Below are positions 1-6,510 of a stretch of DNA of 64,000 bases, one piece after another (position 1 is the first letter of the stretch; every line of letters begins with the position of its first letter). The notes below the pieces were generated by a model that was not told the origin of the DNA, did not search any database, and saw only the letters and a list, made by a program, of their open reading frames with translations. A program made the translations under genes and the position numbers. Location: positions 62,001-126,000 of the forward strand of contig NZ_JAQIVH010000042.1 of the NCBI RefSeq assembly GCF_028746185.1, read 5' to 3'. The stretch is from Paenibacillus_E qinlingensis (GTDB lineage Bacteria; Bacillota; Bacilli; Paenibacillales; NBRC-103111).

Positions 1-502
1 TATTATTAAGCAATTCGAGGGAAAGCCACTAGGTTATGAGCTCAAAATAAAGGCCAATCTGCTCGCGATATTCGCTGAGTTGCTGCCACATGGTGAACTA
101 TCCGCTGATCTGCCTCGAAACGCAATACAAGGAAGTAAAATTGAGAGAATTAAGCCTGCGCTTCAATTTATGCATGAGCAATATAATCAACGGATTATGA
201 TTCCTGAACTCGCAGGCTTGATCGGGATGAGTGAAGGACATTTCTGTCGGTTTTTCAAAGCAATCGTCAAAAAGACACCCATCGAATACCTCAACTTCTA
301 TAGAGTCGAGAAAGCGATGAAGTGTCTGGAAGATCCAAAGATCAAAATCATTGATGTTGCGAGTGAGGTTGGCTTCGAGAGTCCGAGTTACTTTATTAAG
401 ACGTTTAAAGCGTTGAAACAGATGACACCGTCCAATTATCGTAAATTGATCAGAGACTCAGATGCATCATCTTCCGGCATTCCAATGGAGTCTGCGACGT
501 AA
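1..502 (+). CDS. AraC-family transcriptional regulator, C-terminal part (5' end outside the window)
   Basis: The reading frame is open from the first bases of the window, so the gene starts upstream and only about 166 C-terminal residues are present. The last 100 residues form an AraC-type double helix-turn-helix. The first helix pair has the pattern IPELAGLIGMSEGHFCRFFK and the second has IIDVASEVGFESPSYFIKTF, ending in the usual P-x-x-Y-R. Such proteins bind DNA as activators or repressors of sugar genes, with the effector read by an N-terminal cupin domain, which here is cut off by the window edge. The 3' end overlaps that of the convergent AraC gene by 53 bp. The target genes cannot be told from this window. 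Confidence 0.9.
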   Translation, partial: IIKQFEGKPLGYELKIKANLLAIFAELLPHGELSADLPRNAIQGSKIERIKPALQFMHEQYNQRIMIPELAGLIGMSEGHFCRFFKAIVKKTPIEYLNFYRVEKAMKCLEDPKIKIIDVASEVGFESPSYFIKTFKALKQMTPSNYRKLIRDSDASSSGIPMESAT

Positions 503-1274
503 CTTGCTTGAATACGCGCCCGAAGTGGGCGACGCTGTCAAAGCCGGCTTGCTCGGCTATGTGGATCACTTTGAGCTTTGTTTCCCTTAATAAGCGTTGC
601 GCCTCACGGATACGTAAATTGTTTAAATACTCAACGAATGAGAAGCCAATCGTATCTTTGAACGAGCGGCAGAAGTAACTTGGACTAATATGGAACTTTT
701 CGGATATGAGCGCAAGTGACAATCGTTCGTTGAAGTGTTCATTGATATAGGTGACGATCTCGAAAATCTTCGGATTATAAGCCTGGGGATGCTCATCTAG
801 CGTCCCTGGCTGTCCCATAAGTCTTGAGCAGAATATCAGCAACTGTGTGAGCAATGCTTTGCTATTCAGTTCCCAACCGAGCTGCTCTTGCTGCGTTTCC
901 CGCAATAAGCTGAAGAGTAAATTCTCAACGATTGTGCGATTCGCTCCAGACAGAGAGACAATATAATGTTTTTGACGAAATGGAGATAGCGCAATCGAAT
1001 AGGTTTCATCTTCTTTCATAGCGATCCAGCGCTCTTCAAAATTGAGTAAGATGCGCTCGTGCGGACGATCATCGGCATCAAGTGTTTTATGGAGTGTATG
1101 TTTATCTATAAATACAAGATCACCCTCTTGCATAGCATAGACGCGGTCATGAATAAAATAATTACGTTTACCGCTTAGCAAATAATAAATTTCATAATGA
1201 TCATGGAAATGATTCACTAGCATTGTGTAGGGCTGTTCTCTGCGAATTCTTTCAATCTCGTAATGAAACAACAT
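450..1274 (-). CDS. AraC-family transcriptional regulator with N-terminal cupin domain
   Basis: This 274-residue protein has an N-terminal AraC-binding/cupin-like domain (about residues 5-135, with HFHDHYEIYYLLSG) and a C-terminal AraC helix-turn-helix (about 165-270, with LALISEKFHISPSYFCRSFK and VIHIAEQAGFDSVAHFGRVF). An in-frame GTG lies 6 bases upstream, but it overlaps the AGAGAGGTG ribosome binding site, so the ATG at 1274 is the better start. The gene is divergent from the Gfo/Idh/MocA dehydrogenase gene with 157 bp between them, so it is probably the regulator of that dehydrogenase-hydrolase pair. This is inferred from position. Its 3' end overlaps the opposite AraC gene by 53 bp. Confidence 0.92.
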   Translation of the reverse strand: MLFHYEIERIRREQPYTMLVNHFHDHYEIYYLLSGKRNYFIHDRVYAMQEGDLVFIDKHTLHKTLDADDRPHERILLNFEERWIAMKEDETYSIALSPFRQKHYIVSLSGANRTIVENLLFSLLRETQQEQLGWELNSKALLTQLLIFCSRLMGQPGTLDEHPQAYNPKIFEIVTYINEHFNERLSLALISEKFHISPSYFCRSFKDTIGFSFVEYLNNLRIREAQRLLRETKLKVIHIAEQAGFDSVAHFGRVFKQVTSQTPLECRKMMHLSL

Positions 1275-1431
1275 AGACACCTCTCTAGGTTAGGTTCTGT
1301 CTCTCTATTTTACAGCAAGATATGCAAGGAAATAAAGGTATTGAGTAATATTTGATTAGAAACACAACAAATATTGTATTAATCTTGCTATAAGAGATGA
1401 CATTCTTTTTAATCGAGAGGGGCATTAACTG

Positions 1432-2715
1432 ATGAAAACACGTTATGCGATTGTAGGTACTGGTGGACGAGCTGAATTCTTCTATGGTTCCATGGTAAAA
1501 GATTTTCAAGATACATCTGAGCTTGTAGCCATTTGTGATATTAACCAAACGCGCATGAACTTTACGAATGGCTTACTTGCGGGCAAGTATGAGTATCATG
1601 CTGTTCCTACGTATAAAGCTGATCAATTCGAAGAAATGATCCGTAATGAGAAGCCGGATGTCATCATTGTAACTACGGTGGATCGTACACATCACACCTA
1701 CATTATTAAAGCAATGGAACTTGGTTGTGATGTTATTTCGGAGAAACCGATGACAGTTGATGAAGAGAAATGCCAAGAAATTTTGGATACGATTAAACGT
1801 ACGGGCCGTCAGCTTCGTGTTACGTTTAACTACCGTTATGCACCGCACAATACGAAAATTCGGGAGTTAATTATGGATGGAACGATTGGTGACGTCCACT
1901 CCGTTCATTTCGAATGGTTGCTCAATACAGAGCATGGCGCCGACTATTTCCGCAGATGGCACCGTGATAAACGCAATGGCGGCGGGTTGCTTGTGCACAA
2001 GTCAACGCATCACTTTGATTTGGTTAACTTCTGGTTAGGGACACAGCCTGAGACTGTTTTTGCCATGGGAGATCTGATGTTTTATGGGAAAGCCAATGCA
2101 GAGAAACGCGGCGAAACGAAGTTCTATCAACGTGCTACAGGGAATGAGTATGCGAAAGAGGATCCTTTTGGACTTCAATTGGATAAAAATGAACATCTCA
2201 AAGGGCTCTATTTGGATGCTGAGCATGAGGATGGTTATCAGCGTGATCAGAGCGTTTTTGGTGACGGGATCTCCATTGAAGATACGATGGGCGTGATGGT
2301 TCGTTACAAAAATAAAGCGATTCTGACGTACTCCTTGAATGCCTACTTGCCTTGGGAAGGCTTTAATGTGAATATTAACGGCAGCAAAGGTCGTATTGAA
2401 ATGAAAGTTGTTGAGAAATCTTACGTAAATTCAGGCGGAGATAAAGCGGATGAGGGTGCGTTGAAAGCGAAAACGATTACGGTATTCCCGATGTTTGCAG
2501 CACCTTACCAAGTTGAAATCGAAGAAGGCGTTGGCGGCCACGGTGGTGGCGATCCGGTTCTGTTGCAGGATATCTTCGACAAGCCATCCGACGATCGTTT
2601 CAACCGCGCGGCATCTCATGTAGATGGAGCGATGTCTATTCTTACAGGTATTGCTGGCAATATTTCATTGCGTACAGGGCAACCAGTTGCTGTAGATAAA
2701 CTTGTGAAATTTTAG
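1432..2715 (+). CDS. Gfo/Idh/MocA-family NAD(P)-dependent oxidoreductase
   Basis: This 427-residue protein has a Rossmann N terminus (GTGGR at residues 9-13 after a beta strand) and the family's EKPMT motif at 104-108, where the Lys is the usual catalytic residue. A C-terminal alpha/beta domain follows. Family members oxidise or reduce sugars, inositols and sugar acids with NAD(P). At 427 residues it is longer than the common 330-390. The ATG is preceded by GAGAGGGG at good spacing. It lies just upstream of an alpha/beta hydrolase gene (22 bp gap), and the divergent AraC gene probably controls both. The substrate is not visible from sequence. A carbohydrate role is the safest reading. Confidence 0.9.
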   Translation: MKTRYAIVGTGGRAEFFYGSMVKDFQDTSELVAICDINQTRMNFTNGLLAGKYEYHAVPTYKADQFEEMIRNEKPDVIIVTTVDRTHHTYIIKAMELGCDVISEKPMTVDEEKCQEILDTIKRTGRQLRVTFNYRYAPHNTKIRELIMDGTIGDVHSVHFEWLLNTEHGADYFRRWHRDKRNGGGLLVHKSTHHFDLVNFWLGTQPETVFAMGDLMFYGKANAEKRGETKFYQRATGNEYAKEDPFGLQLDKNEHLKGLYLDAEHEDGYQRDQSVFGDGISIEDTMGVMVRYKNKAILTYSLNAYLPWEGFNVNINGSKGRIEMKVVEKSYVNSGGDKADEGALKAKTITVFPMFAAPYQVEIEEGVGGHGGGDPVLLQDIFDKPSDDRFNRAASHVDGAMSILTGIAGNISLRTGQPVAVDKLVKF

Positions 2716-2737
2716 CTTGTGACGGAGGTTGAGTCCG

Positions 2738-3754
2738 ATGTGGAGTCCTGACGCGAGTATGGAACAGCTCTATCGCGCTTTCGAATCGAAACGTGAGCAG
2801 AGTCGTACGGAATGGGCTGAACATGCGAAAGCTCATATGAAAAAGCGCTTGGCTGACTCCTTAGCGGTGACCGTGGAAGAACAGGACGATCTTCGTCCTG
2901 TTCTTCTTGATCGTGCCCAGTTTGAGGATCATGTCCGGGAGCGAATTGAAATCGGTACGTTTTGGGGTTTTCGGGTTCCTGTGTATGTGCTGTTGCCCAA
3001 AGGAGATTCTCAAAAGCGTGCTGGCGTACTGGCTCTGCATGGTCATGGCTATGGGAGCAGGCAAATCGTAGGCTTGAACGCTGATGGAACGGAACATGAG
3101 GGCGAATGGGATCTTCATGGCAACTACGCGCTAGAGCTGGTGAGGCGCGGCTTCGTCGTTGTAGTCCCTGAAATCCTAGGCTTCGGTGATCGGCGCTTGG
3201 AGGAAGATCAGAAGGATGGACAAGTGGGGAACTCTTCCTGCCAGACACTTGCTTCTCATCTTATGCTATATGGGATGTCTATAGCTGGGGTGCGTGTTCA
3301 TGAGGCGATGCGTGTGTTGGATTACGTCGTAACACGTGAGGAAGTAGACGCAAGTCGAATCGGTTGTTTTGGATTCTCGGGTGGCGGCTTACTTGCTGCT
3401 TACACGGCCGTATTAGATGAACGCATTCAGGCATCGGTCCTGTGCGCGTTCACCAATACATTTAAGCGCAGTATCATGGGCATTCGGCATTGCATTGATA
3501 ACTATCTGCCTGCTGCGCTCGAATTCGCGGAACTGCCAGAACTCATTGGTTTGCTTGCTCCGCGCCCGTTGTTCATTGCTTCAGGCAGACAGGATCCGAT
3601 TTTCCCCGTTGATGGGGTGGAAACAGCTGTTTCCTACTTGGAGCGTGAGTATGCGTTGGCGGGAGCGCCAGAGCAACTGGGTGTACATCTCTATGATGGT
3701 GTTCATGAAGTGAATGGGAGTCAGGCGTATCCATGGTTGGTGAAAAATCTGTAA
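2738..3754 (+). CDS. Alpha/beta hydrolase (Abhydrolase_7 / acetyl-esterase-like)
   Basis: This 338-residue alpha/beta-hydrolase-fold protein has the nucleophile elbow GFSGGG with Ser214, an oxyanion region HGHGYG, and a late Asp/His pair (SGRQDPIFP and DGVHEVNG). It resembles the large bacterial Abhydrolase_7 and acetyl-xylan-esterase-like group that removes acyl groups from carbohydrates, but the substrate is unknown. A TTG at 2729 extends the frame, but it lies inside the GGAGG ribosome binding site, so the ATG at 2738 is chosen. The gene follows the dehydrogenase gene closely and ends just before a strong bidirectional terminator, so the two form a short operon. Confidence 0.85.
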   Translation: MWSPDASMEQLYRAFESKREQSRTEWAEHAKAHMKKRLADSLAVTVEEQDDLRPVLLDRAQFEDHVRERIEIGTFWGFRVPVYVLLPKGDSQKRAGVLALHGHGYGSRQIVGLNADGTEHEGEWDLHGNYALELVRRGFVVVVPEILGFGDRRLEEDQKDGQVGNSSCQTLASHLMLYGMSIAGVRVHEAMRVLDYVVTREEVDASRIGCFGFSGGGLLAAYTAVLDERIQASVLCAFTNTFKRSIMGIRHCIDNYLPAALEFAELPELIGLLAPRPLFIASGRQDPIFPVDGVETAVSYLEREYALAGAPEQLGVHLYDGVHEVNGSQAYPWLVKNL

Positions 3755-3761
3755 AAAATAG

Positions 3762-3797
3762 AAAGACTACTGAATATTGTTCAGTAGTCTTTTTTTG
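3762..3797 (+). terminator. Intrinsic terminator between convergent genes
   Basis: There is a perfect 12-bp stem (3762-3773 with 3781-3792), a 7-nt loop and a run of T to 3797. It follows the alpha/beta hydrolase gene, and it can also serve the convergent YmaF-like gene on the minus strand. Confidence 0.9.
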
Positions 3798-3801
3798 ACA
3801 T

Positions 3802-4179
3802 TTATTTTACACGTTGACGAATAATACTCTCAATAATTAATTTGTGCCCAACGACAACGCCAAGACGAATGACACCTGTAGTTCTGCCAGATATGATGTG
3901 GCGATGTCCATCTGCAATGTTTGTTGATATTTGAAAACGATGAAAATGATTCACGCCTACACCGATGTTGAGACCTGTACGACCGGAATACGTGTGGCGA
4001 TGTCCGTCAGCTGTTGTCGTGATGCCTTGGAAAGTGTGACGGTGTCTGCCATCCTCGGGAATCACAATGTCACTTAAATTACCGAAAGAATGCCGATGGT
4101 TTTGTGTGAGAGATGTCAAACCCTCCATGCGATGTCTGAATTGAACGGGGCCGCCTGATCCTTGCTTGATTCTAGCCAT
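3802..4179 (-). CDS. YmaF-family histidine-rich protein
   Basis: This 125-residue protein is built from five or so similar segments, each carrying a His-x-His core (HRHS, HRHT, HRHT, HFHR, HRHI) followed by a short beta-strand-like stretch such as FQGITTTADG. This pattern matches the YmaF family of Bacillales, small proteins of unknown function whose spaced histidines suggest metal binding or a beta-solenoid surface. No signal peptide or membrane segment is seen. The ATG has the ribosome binding site AAAGGATG upstream. It is a single-gene unit between a shared terminator and the methylglyoxal synthase gene on the same strand. The function is unknown. Metal binding is an inference from the histidines. 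Confidence 0.75.
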   Translation of the reverse strand: MARIKQGSGGPVQFRHRMEGLTSLTQNHRHSFGNLSDIVIPEDGRHRHTFQGITTTADGHRHTYSGRTGLNIGVGVNHFHRFQISTNIADGHRHIISGRTTGVIRLGVVVGHKLIIESIIRQRVK

Positions 4180-4322
4180 TGTCTATCATCCTTTCAAGAA
4201 GAGATGATATTAAGGTATGCAAATCATAGTGGACTGGCTTGGTCAAGAGGCTAGTTAATAGGAATATTATAATATTCTGAAAGGTAGATTGGCAGTAGAT
4301 TCTTCTATAATTTCAGGCAGTC

Positions 4323-4757
4323 TTATTTGTGGTCTGTACCATTCAATCGTGGGGAATCATATTTGCGAATTTCTTCGCGCCAAGAGAGGAAGCCGTTTTC
4401 CATAGCTCTAATTAGCATTTCTGCTGTTCCAAGATTAGTCGCGAGAGGGATTTGTTGCACATCACAGAGGCGAAGGAGCGCTGTAATATCGGGTTCATGA
4501 CCTAATGCTGAGATCGGATCACGGAAAAAAATGAGCAAGTCAATGTCATCCATGGCGATCATAGCACCAATCTGCTGATCCCCACCATACGGGCCTGAGC
4601 GTAGTCGAATCACGTCCAGCTTTGCTGCTTCACTAATTCTTCTTCCTGTAGTTCCTGTTGCATAGAGCTGGTGTTTTTGGAAAATATGCTTATAAGCAAT
4701 TACGAAGTCCACGAGCAAGTTTTTGTACACATCATGCGCAACGAGTGCAATATTCAT
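4323..4757 (-). CDS. mgsA: Methylglyoxal synthase
   Basis: This 144-residue cytoplasmic enzyme converts dihydroxyacetone phosphate to methylglyoxal and phosphate, relieving sugar-phosphate build-up. Visible family motifs are AHD (His8), the phosphate-binding ATGTTG (33-38), SGPYGGDQQIG with the catalytic-base Asp60, FFRDP (77-81), and HEPD with His87. Together these match the E. coli MgsA active site. Length is typical. The start has GGAGCGG upstream. Unlike in B. subtilis, it is not inside a dapB/bshB1 operon. The closest metabolic neighbour is the rhamnose operon 1.7 kb away, whose aldolase yields DHAP, the substrate of this enzyme. That link is suggestive only. Confidence 0.95.
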   Translation of the reverse strand: MNIALVAHDVYKNLLVDFVIAYKHIFQKHQLYATGTTGRRISEAAKLDVIRLRSGPYGGDQQIGAMIAMDDIDLLIFFRDPISALGHEPDITALLRLCDVQQIPLATNLGTAEMLIRAMENGFLSWREEIRKYDSPRLNGTDHK

Positions 4758-4999
4758 TCCTATCCGCTCCTTTTATGTCATGTAAATTAACATAATTATT
4801 TGTGTTAAGATCAGAATATCGCAAAATAATTAAAAATTCAATCATTATTTTGATAAAAACAGTCATAATATTGTCTTTAAGTCATTGTCGTGAATGTTCG
4901 TGTTATATTAACTGACATAATTATTATGAGAAACACCTCCTTTCTAATTAGAATCATCTGTGCTAACCTTTTAGGAGTATTAACTAGGAGGTGAACTCG

Positions 5000-5626
5000 A
5001 TGAAACGCGTACTGATTACAGGGTACAAAGCGAATGAACTTGGTATTTTCTCATTGAAGCATCCTGGCATTCCGATAATCAAAAAAGCAATTCAAAAGCG
5101 GATCATCGCTTTAATAGATGACGGGCTCGAATGGGTTGTTGTAAGTGGGCAATGGGGGGTAGAACTGTGGGCGGCAGAGGCTGTGCTAGAGCTGAGAGAG
5201 CGTACCTATCCTGAGTTGAAGCTTGCTGTGCTTACGCCATTTTTGGAGCAAGAAGAGAAGTGGAGCGACGATAAAAAGGGATGCTACGCTAGCGTGATGC
5301 AGCGGGCCAATTACGTCAACAGTATAACGAAGACTAAATATGAGGGGCCTTGGCAGTTTAAAGAGAGGGACAAGTTTCTTCTGCGAAACTCTGATGGCAT
5401 TCTGCTGGTCTATGATGAAGAGACAGAGGGTTCTCCGAAATTCATGAAATTGCAGGCTGCTCAAATTGCCGCGCATCATACCTATCCGATCATAACGATC
5501 AACGCTTTCGATTTGCAGAATGTGGCCGAGGACGAGCACGGAGATTACGGCGGCGACATCCAAGATGACATGTCTGGGGATTCAGTTAGTAGTGGAGATA
5601 AGTGGCATTTTGACGATGACATTTAG
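5000..5626 (+). CDS. ypsA: YpsA-type SLOG protein (DUF1273/UPF0398)
   Basis: This 208-residue protein belongs to the YpsA/DUF1273 family. Visible marks are the N-terminal strand and loop RVLITGYK, the family signature VVSGQWGVELWAAEA, and a later LLVYDEETEGSPKF. The fold is the nucleotide-binding SLOG superfamily. B. subtilis YpsA affects cell division and has been linked to oxidative stress. A GTG at 4991 lies inside the AGGAGGTGA ribosome binding site, so the ATG at 5000 is the start. The protein has about 30 extra C-terminal residues, very acidic and Gly/Ser-rich (ending WHFDDDI), beyond the usual 180-residue length. It stands alone, divergent from mgsA. Confidence 0.88.
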   Translation: MKRVLITGYKANELGIFSLKHPGIPIIKKAIQKRIIALIDDGLEWVVVSGQWGVELWAAEAVLELRERTYPELKLAVLTPFLEQEEKWSDDKKGCYASVMQRANYVNSITKTKYEGPWQFKERDKFLLRNSDGILLVYDEETEGSPKFMKLQAAQIAAHHTYPIITINAFDLQNVAEDEHGDYGGDIQDDMSGDSVSSGDKWHFDDDI

Positions 5627-5712
5627 GCCGACTGACTCTCCTCCCGGCATCTAGCCTTCCGAATAAAGAGAGAACTGTCCAATACAACCACCAAACTGTC
5701 TCGGTACACCAT

Positions 5713-5990
5713 AGCTACTCAACAAACATCAAACTTGGCTCCGTGCGTGCACCAAAGCTACTCAACAAACATTAAACTTGGCTCCGTGCACCATAGCTAC
5801 TCAACAAACATCAATCTTGCCTCCGTGCGTTATAGTTACGCAACAAACATCGAACTCGCCTCCATGCATCATAGCTACTCAACAAACATCGAACATTCCT
5901 CCGTGCACCACAGTTACTCAACAAACATCGAACTTGTCCCCATGCATCATAGCTACTCAACAAACATCGAATTTGTCTCTAAACTCACCT
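5713..5990. repeat. 39-bp direct tandem repeat, seven copies
   Basis: Unit starts are at 5713, 5756, 5795, 5834, 5873, 5912 and 5951. The spacing is 39 bp, except the first, which is 43. The invariable core is close to CTCAACAAACATC, while the rest of each unit (around TCCGTGCACCATAG) varies. Two plus-strand frames stay open through the array but have no ribosome binding site, so it is read as non-coding. Confidence 0.9.
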
Positions 5991-6040
5991 TTCTGTTACT
6001 CGATGTTTACCGAAGACTCCTCCAACATCCACCCTCACGA

Positions 6041-6230
6041 TTAAATGGAAAACATACAGTTAAATTCAGCATTCTAGGCGACAAAATTGAACTAAATGGA
6101 AAATATGTGGTTAATATTTGGTTTTTTACTTGAAACAGTGGTTTTAGCTGAAAATAGCTGTAGGTTATCCAGTTAATGTGCTTCAAAAGGTAATTTCCCC
6201 AGAATTAGCTGTATGTTTTCCAGTTATTGT
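6041..6230. repeat. Degenerate short palindrome cluster (TAACTGTA-N5-TACAGTTA family), copy group 1
   Basis: Imperfect copies appear at about 6042-6062 (with TACAGTTA), 6092-6112, 6157-6177 (AGCTGTA then CCAGTTA) and 6207-6227 (TAGCTGTA then CCAGTTA). Each has arms of 7-8 bp and a 5-nt centre, and copies are spaced roughly 50-65 bp. Better copies of the same motif occur at 54882-55060. Confidence 0.65.
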
Positions 6231-6385
6231 ACGGATGGAGCGTCGTTGTTGTGGAATTCAGAAGAAAACCCACACATTCGCAGATTAGAACAGCGGCGCT
6301 TGACCTTTCTACTCGATATCACCCTAATATTTCCCTTGTAATCGAGTCAATCCATTCATTTTAATACTCGATACACGGAATTATC

Positions 6386-6475
6386 TGTGTTTGCTTTTGC
6401 CTAAAACAAACATAAAAATAATTATTCAAATACAAACAAAGATGTGTTAAGATGAAACCATCAAAAACAAACACA
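6386..6475 (+). promoter_or_regulatory. Rhamnose operon promoter with repeated ACAAACA operator-like motifs
   Basis: Three direct copies of ACAAACA lie at 6406-6412, 6432-6438 and 6467-6473, and an inverted copy TGTTTG is at 6388-6393. A plausible sigma-A promoter overlaps them: TTCAAA (6425-6430), a 17-bp spacer and TAAGAT (6448-6453). Repeated motifs overlapping the promoter are typical of DeoR-family control. The probable binder is the RhaR-like protein encoded at the end of the operon. The motif assignment is an inference. Confidence 0.55.
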
Positions 6476-6510
6476 TACACATGGGATGTAAAACTTAGGA
6501 GGGTACTTAC

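Larger units (their letters stand above)
5627..6400. other. Non-coding stretch with tandem and palindromic repeats
   Basis: No gene with a ribosome binding site is visible here. The stretch holds the 39-bp tandem array (5713-5990) and then a looser run of imperfect palindromes of the TAACTGTA/TACAGTTA family (about 6041-6230). The rhamnose promoter region follows. Long open frames through the array arise because 39 is a multiple of three. Confidence 0.75.

Noticed and set aside
4916..4945. GAAAGGAGGTG on the minus strand upstream of mgsA, as a possible leader gene start
   Set aside because: The nearest ATG is 15 bases away and the frame is very short, so a leader peptide cannot be supported.
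5713..5990. Possible CRISPR array
   Set aside because: The units are contiguous and similar over their full length, with no unique spacers and no cas genes nearby.
5735..6133. Plus-strand open frame of about 130 codons through the 39-bp array
   Set aside because: The TTG start has no ribosome binding site, another frame is open as well, and the open length follows from the repeat period of 39. It is treated as non-coding.
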